From the NCBI GenBank assembly GCA_965222975.1, contig CBDCVJ010000086.1:372001-436000 (forward strand): a stretch of DNA of 64,000 bases. Direction: 5' to 3'. The DNA comes from UBA6168 sp965222975. Lineage in GTDB: Bacteria > Bacteroidota > Bacteroidia > Chitinophagales > Saprospiraceae. The notes below the pieces were generated by a model. The model did no database searches and was not told the origin of the DNA. It was given only the letters and a program-made list of their open reading frames with translations. A program made the position numbers and the translations under genes. Each line of letters begins with the position of its first letter. Position 1 is the first letter of the stretch. Shown here piece by piece: positions 51,456 through 58,607 of the stretch.

Positions 51456-52526
51456 ATGAAACAATTCCGCATCAACGGCCACGGCCACTTATTACCCAAT
51501 CCAGAACAAATACCTGCCTTTATGCGGGAGCAAAAAATATTCTGGATTGACGATGACCGGAAATTTATGCGACAGGGAGATTGGAAAAGGCCAGTGACCG
51601 ACCCCAGTTTTTTTATTGATGAAAAACTGGTGTGGATGGAAAAAAATAAAATTGACCATGAAGTCATTTTGAATTTATCGCAATTATACTGCAATGGCAT
51701 GGAGCAAAACATGGCTCGCGACGTGATCCGTTTTCAAAATGATTTTAATGCGGAAATACAGCAAAATTTTTCAGAAAAATTTACGAGCGGATTTGTGGTG
51801 CAGGCAGCTTATATTGATGATGCCCTAAAAGAAATGGAGCGTTGTTTTAATTCCCATAAATTAAATTTGCTTTGCCTGCCCACGCATTTTTTAAATAATA
51901 AAAACGAGTGGACAACTATAGCCGACGAATCGGTCGAGCCTATTTTTGAATTGGCCAATGAATATGGGCTGGCCGTTGAAATACACCCCTATGACGGGCA
52001 GAAAATAATCGGATTAAAGGACCGTTTTTGGCGGTTTCATTTGGTATGGATGTGCGCCCAAACGGCCGATGCCTATCACTTTTTTACACTATTAAATTAT
52101 CCCGACAAATACCCCAATATGCGCACCTGTTTTGCTCATGGCAATCAATTTGGTCAAGTAAACATTGGTCGTCGGACTCAAGGCTTTGAAGGACGGCCCG
52201 ATCTTTTTGAGGGCGCTGGCCACCCAAACAGATCATTGCGGAAACCTAATATATTTTACGATACATTAGTCCACGATGTTTATTCTTTTCGATTATTGGT
52301 CGACCGCCAAGGAGTTAGTCAAATAGTGGCTGGGCTTGATGATCCGTACCCCTTAGGCGAAATGGAAAGCGTGGATGGCAGTTACCCTGGAAAGGTCATT
52401 GACGATGCAGTAAAAAGGGATTTTATTACGGAAGAAGACAAAAATGAAATATGGTGCGACAATGTTGCCAATTGGTTATATGGATGGGATAAAGAGGAAT
52501 TTTATTCGAGGATTAAATTCTCTTGA
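51456..52526 (+). CDS. ACMSD-type amidohydrolase (2-amino-3-carboxymuconate-6-semialdehyde decarboxylase)
   Basis: A 356-residue metal-dependent TIM-barrel protein of the amidohydrolase/ACMSD group. H9 and H11 (NGHGHLLP), H in AVEIHPYDG, H in CFAHGNQF and D in AGLDDPYPLG supply the metal and catalytic residues. ACMSD removes CO2 from the product of 3-hydroxyanthranilate dioxygenase, diverting it from quinolinate/NAD toward 2-aminomuconate breakdown. Its place next to the dioxygenase fits. Substrate identity is inferred from context. Confidence 0.88.
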   Translation: MKQFRINGHGHLLPNPEQIPAFMREQKIFWIDDDRKFMRQGDWKRPVTDPSFFIDEKLVWMEKNKIDHEVILNLSQLYCNGMEQNMARDVIRFQNDFNAEIQQNFSEKFTSGFVVQAAYIDDALKEMERCFNSHKLNLLCLPTHFLNNKNEWTTIADESVEPIFELANEYGLAVEIHPYDGQKIIGLKDRFWRFHLVWMCAQTADAYHFFTLLNYPDKYPNMRTCFAHGNQFGQVNIGRRTQGFEGRPDLFEGAGHPNRSLRKPNIFYDTLVHDVYSFRLLVDRQGVSQIVAGLDDPYPLGEMESVDGSYPGKVIDDAVKRDFITEEDKNEIWCDNVANWLYGWDKEEFYSRIKFS

Positions 52527-52536
52527 ATTATTATGC

Positions 52537-52633
52537 AAAATGATTAATGACTAAAAGAATAAGGATTAACGGTTTGAGATTGGCAACAAATCAAAAATCG
52601 TTAATCCTTATTCTTTTAATCGTTAATCAAAAT
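52537..52633. repeat. Inverted repeat between ACMSD and kynureninase genes
   Basis: The left arm AATGATTAATGACTAAAAGAATAAGG... and its right complement pair over about 40 bases with few mismatches; the right arm ends 9 bases before the kynU start codon. It is inside a co-directional run. Confidence 0.85.
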
Positions 52634-52641
52634 TAAATTAA

Positions 52642-53910
52642 GTGGAATTTCAAGCCAATATTGATTACGCTAAAAAAATGGACGCCAATGACCCGTTGGC
52701 GAAATATAGGGGTCAATTTTATTTACCCTTGCAAAAAAATGGTGAGCCACATGTTTATTTATGCGGAAATTCGTTGGGGCTACAACCAAAAATAACGGAG
52801 TCCTATATTTTACAGGAATTAAAAGATTGGAAAAATCTCGGCGTGGAAGGACATTTTCACGCCAAAAATCCGTGGATGCCCTATCATGAATTTTTAACAG
52901 GAAAAATGGCAAAAATGGTAGGTGCAAAACCCATTGAGGTGGTGGTTATGAATACCCTATCTGTGAATTTGCATTTAATGATGGCCTCATTTTATCGGCC
53001 AAAAAACAATAGGATAAAAATAGTCATGGAAAGCGATGCTTTTCCGTCCGACCGATATGCCATAGGGTCACAAATTAAATATCATGGTTATAAATTAGAG
53101 GAGGCATTATTGGAATTAAAACCGAGGGAAGGCGAAGAATTAATTCGCATAGAGGACATTGAAAAAACAATCAATGAGGAAGGAGAAAATATTGCACTGA
53201 TATTATTGGGTGGTGTCAATTATTATACAGGACAAGTTTTTGATATGAAGCGCATCGCTGAATTGGGGCATGCAAAAGGTTGCATGGTCGGTTTTGATTT
53301 GGCGCACGGAGTTGGAAATTTAGAATTAAATCTCCATGATGATAATATTGATTTTGCTTGCTGGTGTACTTATAAATACATGAACTCCGGCCCCGGCAGT
53401 GTTGGTGGGTGTTTTGTACATGAGCGGCATGCCCACAATTTTGACCTGCCCCGATTTGCAGGTTGGTGGGGGCACAACAAGGAAACCCGCTTTGGTATGC
53501 GGGATGAATTTGACCCGATAGCTGGTGCAGAGGGCTGGCAACTGAGCAACCCACCCATTTTATCGCTGGCTGCAATTATGGCCTCTTTGGATTTGTTCGA
53601 TGAAGTAGGCATGGAAGCGTTAAATAAAAAAACATTATTGCTCACGGGTTATCTCGAATATTTGTTGGAAAATATTAATTCCGACCGAATTCGCATCATT
53701 ACTCCAAAAGATGTAAAACAACGGGGATGTCAATTGTCCATTCAAGTTAGAAATTCCGATAAAACATTATTTAATAAAATAACCGAAGCAGGTGTGATCG
53801 CAGATTGGCGGGAACCGGATGTGATTAGGGTAGCCCCTGTTCCGTTTTATAATTCATTCGAAGACGTTTTTAATTTTGTTGAAATATTAAATAATTGTTT
53901 GAATGGTTGA
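52642..53910 (+). CDS. kynU: Kynureninase
   Basis: A 422-residue PLP enzyme (aspartate-aminotransferase fold) cleaving kynurenine or 3-hydroxykynurenine to anthranilate or 3-hydroxyanthranilate plus alanine. Start is GTG at 52642; the first internal ATG (52678) would cut the conserved N-terminal helix (YAKKMDANDPLAKYRGQFYLP). The phosphate/ring site DLAHGVGN (D219) and the Schiff-base lysine K245 in CWCTYKYMNSGPGS are intact. Its last residues (LNG) and stop lie in a hairpin that also fills the space to kmo. Confidence 0.96.
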   Translation: MEFQANIDYAKKMDANDPLAKYRGQFYLPLQKNGEPHVYLCGNSLGLQPKITESYILQELKDWKNLGVEGHFHAKNPWMPYHEFLTGKMAKMVGAKPIEVVVMNTLSVNLHLMMASFYRPKNNRIKIVMESDAFPSDRYAIGSQIKYHGYKLEEALLELKPREGEELIRIEDIEKTINEEGENIALILLGGVNYYTGQVFDMKRIAELGHAKGCMVGFDLAHGVGNLELNLHDDNIDFACWCTYKYMNSGPGSVGGCFVHERHAHNFDLPRFAGWWGHNKETRFGMRDEFDPIAGAEGWQLSNPPILSLAAIMASLDLFDEVGMEALNKKTLLLTGYLEYLLENINSDRIRIITPKDVKQRGCQLSIQVRNSDKTLFNKITEAGVIADWREPDVIRVAPVPFYNSFEDVFNFVEILNNCLNG

Positions 53911-53979
53911 AATGGCTAAATGGTTTTTTTTAACATGTAAAAACCATTCAAACCATTCAAACCATTCAAACCATTCAAA
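53898..53979. repeat. AAACCATTC-word inverted repeat between kynU and kmo
   Basis: The left arm TGAATGGTTGAAATGGC supplies the kynU stop; the right arm is four tandem copies of AAACCATTC (about 53940-53977), ending 5 bases before kmo. Spacer TTTTTAACATGTAAAAA. The copies can form a variety of hairpins. Confidence 0.85.
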
Positions 53980-53983
53980 ATAA

Positions 53984-55330
53984 ATGCAAGAAAAAATACT
54001 TATAATCGGCGCTGGTTTATGCGGAACCATGTTGGCAGTCAGGATGGCACAACGGGGTTATCAAGTCATATTGCGGGAAAAAAGGGCGGATATGCGTCAA
54101 GAGGAAATTGCAGCAGGTCGTTCAATTAATTTAGCTTTATCGAACAGGGGGTTCAAAGCATTGAAAACAATCGGTATGGACGAGCAAATAAGGAATGAGT
54201 GCATTCCCATGCATGGCCGAATGATCCATTCCATCAATGGGGAAAAAAGGTTGTCAAAATACAGCGGAAGAGAGGGGGATTATATTAATTCCGTTTCGAG
54301 GGGGGGGCTGAATATTGCATTATTAAATGCAGCGGAAAAATTCGGAAATTTAGACTTGGCATTTAACCAAAATTGCATTTTCGTTGACCTGGAAAATGCC
54401 ACGGCTTATTTTAAAAATAATAAAGGAGAAAAATCAGAAATAAAAGCAGATATAGTTATTGGAACGGATGGCGCAGGTTCGGCGGTGCGTCGTAGCATGA
54501 TGGCTCGCACACCTGACTTATTATTTAATTATTCGCAGGATTTTTTACGGCATGGTTATAAAGAGTTGAGCATACCGCCTGCTGAGGGAGGAGGCTGGCG
54601 CATCGAAAAAAATGCATTGCATATCTGGCCCAGGGGCGGTTATATGACTATCGCCCTGCCCAATCTGGATGGGAGTTTTACCGTTACCGTCTTTCACCCT
54701 TTTGAAGGTGAAAATGGATTTAACACTTTGGATACTCCTGAAAAGCTGTTTTATTATTTTGAAAAAGAATACCCCGATTTGATTCCACACATGCCTGATT
54801 TTATTGACGATTATAATAACAACCCAACAGGCACATTGGGCACAATAAAATGCTACCCGTGGCAGGCGTTTGGGAAAACAGTTATTATGGGAGATGCAGC
54901 CCATGCCGTTGTGCCATTTTACGGGCAAGGCATGAACGCTTCCTTTGAAGATGTGCGGGTTTTTGATGAAATATTGGAACAGCATGAAGGTGACTGGAAA
55001 AAAATATTTACCGAATTTCAGGATGCCCGTGCAGAAAATACTAACGCCATCGCCGATCTTGCAATTGATAATTTTTACGAAATGCGAGACCATGTAGATG
55101 ACGAGGTATTTATTGCGAAAAGAAAATTGGAGATGCAATTAGAGCAGGCTTTTCCCGATTATTATTCCAAATATTCATTGGTGACATTTAATGAAAACAT
55201 GCCGTATTCAGTAGCCATGAAAAAAGGAAGGAAACAGGATGAATTATTAAAGGAAATTTGCCAACGGCCTAATTATGAACAACTTTCTATGGAACAAATA
55301 TTTAATGAAGTAAGAAACAAGATAAATTAA
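53984..55330 (+). CDS. kmo: Kynurenine 3-monooxygenase
   Basis: A 448-residue FAD-dependent monooxygenase that hydroxylates kynurenine to 3-hydroxykynurenine. It has the Rossmann FAD motif IIGAGLCGTMLAVRM at residues 5-19, then GRSINLALSNRG for the conserved flavoprotein loop, VIGTDGAGSAVRR, and the DG motif region GDAAHAVVPFYGQGMNASFED. There is a hydrophobic C-terminal helix but no obvious membrane anchor. Last gene of the kynurenine run; with tdo, kynureninase and HAO it makes a tryptophan-to-carboxymuconate pathway. Confidence 0.96.
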   Translation: MQEKILIIGAGLCGTMLAVRMAQRGYQVILREKRADMRQEEIAAGRSINLALSNRGFKALKTIGMDEQIRNECIPMHGRMIHSINGEKRLSKYSGREGDYINSVSRGGLNIALLNAAEKFGNLDLAFNQNCIFVDLENATAYFKNNKGEKSEIKADIVIGTDGAGSAVRRSMMARTPDLLFNYSQDFLRHGYKELSIPPAEGGGWRIEKNALHIWPRGGYMTIALPNLDGSFTVTVFHPFEGENGFNTLDTPEKLFYYFEKEYPDLIPHMPDFIDDYNNNPTGTLGTIKCYPWQAFGKTVIMGDAAHAVVPFYGQGMNASFEDVRVFDEILEQHEGDWKKIFTEFQDARAENTNAIADLAIDNFYEMRDHVDDEVFIAKRKLEMQLEQAFPDYYSKYSLVTFNENMPYSVAMKKGRKQDELLKEICQRPNYEQLSMEQIFNEVRNKIN

Positions 55331-55396
55331 AGACACAGCACCTATGTGTTTTAATTTATTTTGTTTAAAAATCTTTTTATTAAGATTTAATTTCGA

Positions 55397-55882
55397 ATGA
55401 ATTTAATTGAAAATTGGAAAAGGAAAAATCAGGAAGCAAAAAAAGAAAACCTAATTATTTTAAAAAAGCTAAAAAAGAAAAAAGGCAAACGCCTCGATGA
55501 ATTAGCGGACGAAACCCATGACCAAGTGTTCAAAAAAATAAATTGCCTTGATTGCGCCAACTGCTGCATGAGCATCCCGCCCATTGTCACAAAAACGGAT
55601 ACTGCCCGTATTGCTAAGGAGTTTGGGATAAAACCCGCTGAATTTGAAAATCAATATTTAACTGTAGATGAAGATGGCGACACAGTGATAAATACTTCCC
55701 CCTGTCCATTTTTACAAAGTGATAATACTTGTTTAATTTATGATATAAGGCCAAAGGCTTGTCGGCAATTTCCCCACACTAATAATTTGGATTTTTCAAA
55801 AAATATGAAGTTGCATAAATTAAATGCACAGATTTGCCCGGGGGTTTTTCATATTTTGAGAAGGCTGGAAAATAGCTTTTGA
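55397..55882 (+). CDS. YkgJ family cysteine-cluster protein
   Basis: A 161-residue protein of the CxxCxxCC cluster family: NCLDCANCCMSIPPIV, then SPCPFLQSDNTCLIYDIRPKACRQFP. The clustered cysteines likely bind a metal or Fe-S cluster. It begins with a lysine-rich helix (KRKNQEAKKENLIILKKLKK). Function unproved. It follows kmo after 66 bases and may be in the same transcript. Confidence 0.87.
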   Translation: MNLIENWKRKNQEAKKENLIILKKLKKKKGKRLDELADETHDQVFKKINCLDCANCCMSIPPIVTKTDTARIAKEFGIKPAEFENQYLTVDEDGDTVINTSPCPFLQSDNTCLIYDIRPKACRQFPHTNNLDFSKNMKLHKLNAQICPGVFHILRRLENSF

Positions 55883-55950
55883 AATTTAGGAGGTAATCTG
55901 AAATTACCCAGCTATATTGAATACTTCTATCAATATTTTGAATAGTTCAT

Positions 55951-57024
55951 TTACTTTCTGGTGATCAAGCCATTAGAGTCAATAGTAAGCAGCGAATTTG
56001 GAAAATCAGTCGCAGTCAATTGTTTGATTTTCGCAATCGCACGTTTATGTGGATCTATTTTTGGCCCATGCGTTTTTTGCTGATATACAGGCGTTATTTC
56101 CCCGCTAACAAAAGCGCCACTTTTATTAGTGGTAATTTTTAAAATGGGAGCTATCCCTGCGGCATCTCGTAAATTGAAACGGCCATAAGTGCAAAAATTG
56201 CCCATGCTATAAGTGATAAAACGATCTTTATACAACTCAATAGAACGGGTCACGTGAGGCCCATGGCCAAAAACAATGTCAGCGCCAGCGTCAATCACGG
56301 CATGAGCAAACTTATGGACGTCACCCCGGTTCTCTCCCAAATAAGTTTCCGTCTTTTTAGCCACATGCTGATGTTTAACCCCTTCTGCACCTCCGTGAAA
56401 GGAGACAATTACAATATCGCATTTTGACTGTAATGAGGCGACTATATCCTTTGCTCTTGGGATATTCCGTACATCGCAAGTACCTGAGTTGGGCGCAAAG
56501 GCGGCAAAACCGAAAGTTGTTCCGTTCTTTTCAAATACCGCCGTTTCATCTGTTCCCGCTAACCCTGCATATGCTATACCCGCATTTCTCAAAACCGCTT
56601 TTGTTCCTTTCCGGCCAGCAGGCCCAAAATCCCCAGAATGGTTGTTGGCAAGGCTGACCACATCGAATCCGGCGTTGACAAAGTGCTTTACATAGCTGGC
56701 CGGGGAGCGGAACACATAGCATTTGCTCATGTCCCGACAGCGTTTGGCTGTTCCTTGCCCATCAAACATGACGCCTTCGAGGTTGCCAAATGTCACATCG
56801 GCATTTTTAAGAATGGATTGAACGTCACGCAGTAGATCATCACCACCATTTGCTGGCAAATAGCTTTTAGAGGGGTAATTGGTGCCGAGCATCATATCCC
56901 CGACACCGATTACCGTGACAAGGTTATCATTTTGGCCGGCCGCCAAAAAAGCATTCAGTAAAAAAAGTTGGATAAAAAAAAGACTTCCTGAAGGGAAGCC
57001 TTTTAAAATATTGATTAAAAACAT
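55951..57024 (-). CDS. CapA-like (PGA synthesis) metallophosphatase-fold protein
   Basis: A 357-residue exported protein. Start ATG 57024 gives a signal peptide (FFIQLFLLNAFLAAG); the upstream TTG is less likely. The CapA/YwtB fold shows in VIGVGDMMLGTNYP, VTFGNLEGVMFDG, VSLANNHSGDFGPAG, VSFHGGAEGV and FGHGPHVTRSIELY. CapA is involved in poly-gamma-glutamate capsule synthesis in Bacillus, but many Bacteroidota homologues lack the rest of that pathway. Here no capB/C is adjacent, so another envelope role is likely. Confidence 0.9.
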   Translation of the reverse strand: MFLINILKGFPSGSLFFIQLFLLNAFLAAGQNDNLVTVIGVGDMMLGTNYPSKSYLPANGGDDLLRDVQSILKNADVTFGNLEGVMFDGQGTAKRCRDMSKCYVFRSPASYVKHFVNAGFDVVSLANNHSGDFGPAGRKGTKAVLRNAGIAYAGLAGTDETAVFEKNGTTFGFAAFAPNSGTCDVRNIPRAKDIVASLQSKCDIVIVSFHGGAEGVKHQHVAKKTETYLGENRGDVHKFAHAVIDAGADIVFGHGPHVTRSIELYKDRFITYSMGNFCTYGRFNLRDAAGIAPILKITTNKSGAFVSGEITPVYQQKTHGPKIDPHKRAIAKIKQLTATDFPNSLLTIDSNGLITRK

Positions 57025-57054
57025 AAATACTATGGAAAACAAAATATGGTCGAA

Positions 57055-57105
57055 TTAATTGAAAATTGAGAATTTTGTCATTTTTAATTCTCAATTTTCA
57101 ATTAA
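57055..57105. repeat. Perfect 20-bp hairpin overlapping the M23 stop codon
   Basis: TTAATTGAAAATTGAGAATT (57055-57074) and its exact complement (57086-57105) surround an 11-nt loop. The right arm includes the TAA stop of the M23 peptidase. Located between two minus-strand genes. Confidence 0.88.
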
Positions 57106-58085
57106 TCAAACGATTGATTGTCAAGTTCAGCTAAGCGAACCAGTTCTTGATATTCTTTTGGCGAAAGGCCGTCGAGTACATAGTCAATTGGATTGACCGC
57201 TTTTCCTTTGTAGTGGACTTCGTAATGGCAGTGTGGGGCGGTGGATGTACCGGTGCTACCCACTTTGCCAAGTTCCTGTCCTTTCTTGATCTTCTGGCCA
57301 ACTTTAACATCAATTACTGACATATGGCCATAAAGCGACTTGTAACCATAGCCATGATCAATAATGACATGACGGCCATAACCGCTTTTGCTGTGAGCCA
57401 CTTTTACAACTTTGCCATCTCCAGTAGCTTGGATAGGTGTACCCTGTCTAGCCGAAAAATCTATTCCGGCGTGCATTTTCCTAATCTTGTGTATAGGATG
57501 AAGCCGATAGCCAAAACCAGAAAGTAATTGAACCCTTCTATTGAGCTTATCGGAACGAATGGGCTTGATAGAAGGAATGGATGCAAGCATTTTTTCTTTA
57601 TCAGCAGCCATTTTTTCTATTTCATCCAACGATTTGGATTGGATGACCATTTGCCGTTTTAGCTTTTCAGCCTTTTGGCGCAGCAGCGCCATCATTTTGC
57701 CTGATTGACGGAAATTCTGTAATTCAGCATAAGGCTCATGGCCACCCACACCACCTTGCCAGATATTTTCATCGATCGGGTCCATTTCCAACACCATGCG
57801 GTGTATCCAGCGATCGCGTTCCTGAATGTTTACCAGTGTGCTGGACATATGGTCAACCAGTTCTTGCATCTCCATATTCTCGAAAGCAAGACGGGCTATT
57901 TCATCATTTTTAAGTTGAATCTGCGGTGATGGGAAAAAACGCCAGAGTAATGAACCGAAAAGGACGCCTGAAATGAGCATGGCGGAAGCTATTCCAAAGA
58001 AACGACCCGCCTTTTCTTTCGTTGTGAGCTTGACCTTTTCGTACTGTAGTGTTTGTTTATTGTAGAAGTACTTTTCTCGTCTCAT
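57102..58085 (-). CDS. M23 family membrane-anchored metallopeptidase
   Basis: A 327-residue cell-wall hydrolase or regulator. Start ATG 58085 (MRREKYFYNKQTLQYEKVKL). A cytoplasmic tail precedes a TM helix (IASAMLISGVLFGSLLW), then a coiled coil (about 65-190). The M23 domain follows with HAGIDFSARQGTPI (HxxxD zinc site), then GYGRHVIIDHGYGYKSLYGHM and HCHYEV. All zinc ligands are present, so it may cut peptidoglycan peptides. Divergent from alaS across a 520-bp spacer. Confidence 0.93.
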   Translation of the reverse strand: MRREKYFYNKQTLQYEKVKLTTKEKAGRFFGIASAMLISGVLFGSLLWRFFPSPQIQLKNDEIARLAFENMEMQELVDHMSSTLVNIQERDRWIHRMVLEMDPIDENIWQGGVGGHEPYAELQNFRQSGKMMALLRQKAEKLKRQMVIQSKSLDEIEKMAADKEKMLASIPSIKPIRSDKLNRRVQLLSGFGYRLHPIHKIRKMHAGIDFSARQGTPIQATGDGKVVKVAHSKSGYGRHVIIDHGYGYKSLYGHMSVIDVKVGQKIKKGQELGKVGSTGTSTAPHCHYEVHYKGKAVNPIDYVLDGLSPKEYQELVRLAELDNQSFD

Positions 58086-58086
58086 A

Positions 58087-58119
58087 ATTGTTCTGTTGTT
58101 AGCCAATATCCTAACTTTG
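58087..58119 (+). promoter_or_regulatory. Candidate promoter firing toward alaS
   Basis: ATTG at 58087-58090, 21-base spacer and TAACTTTG at 58112-58119 (an exact TANNTTTG). It would start near 58126, almost 480 bases before alaS, implying a long leader or a separate small transcript. Confidence 0.35.
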
Positions 58120-58607
58120 CCGCCTTTTGAAATGACCGCTTAAAGAAGCAGGTACTAAAAATGCGGACGGGTTAGGAGTTTCCCTCCCTAGGAAACAGTA
58201 AACGAAAATGTTCACGTGTTTTGGACTAAGACGAACGATTTGCTTGTTTTCTATGAACTTAAATAAACGCAAAATCCTTTATCAATATCAGAAAGAAGAA
58301 ATCTTCTCTTATTTTGTTTGCCTTTTTCTCGTGTCTATCGTCCCGTTTTAACGGATGCCCTCATAAGGCAGCGGCAAAGATGGAAAATAATTTCCTAACA
58401 ACGAAAATATGTGGATAACTTTTCATGTGAATTGCCGTACAATAGAGGTTGACCTATTCATTATGTTTGTTTTACAATCACTTATAAAAAAATAATATTA
58501 TAATTTGTTAAAATTAAATGTTTAAACATTTGAAAAAAACAAATTGATTCCGCAAAATTTTCTTCCCAAAAATAACCCAATCACCAAATTTTTGAACCTT
58601 TATCATC
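58120..58607. other. Intergenic region between divergent M23 and alaS genes
   Basis: It holds a hairpin-like GTTTCC-CTCCCTA-GGAAAC (near 58170-58188), a 16-bp palindrome AAATGTTTAAACATTT (58516-58531) 76 bases before alaS, and no supported gene. Two candidate promoters face each other across 58120-58374. A non-coding RNA is possible but I recognise no RNA family. Confidence 0.4.
58375..58405 (-). promoter_or_regulatory. Candidate promoter firing toward the M23 gene
   Basis: On the minus strand TTCG, exactly 19 bases and CATCTTTG resemble TTTG-N19-TANNTTTG, with one mismatch in each element. It would start near 58368, about 280 bases before the M23 start codon. Confidence 0.35.

Noticed and set aside
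53940..53977. Four tandem AAACCATTC units as a CRISPR-like array
   Set aside because: Units are 9 bases and directly adjacent with no spacers; they form the arm of a hairpin.
58120..58374. 6S, SRP or RNase P RNA between the M23 and alaS genes
   Set aside because: No conserved motif of those RNAs is present; only candidate promoters and short hairpins.
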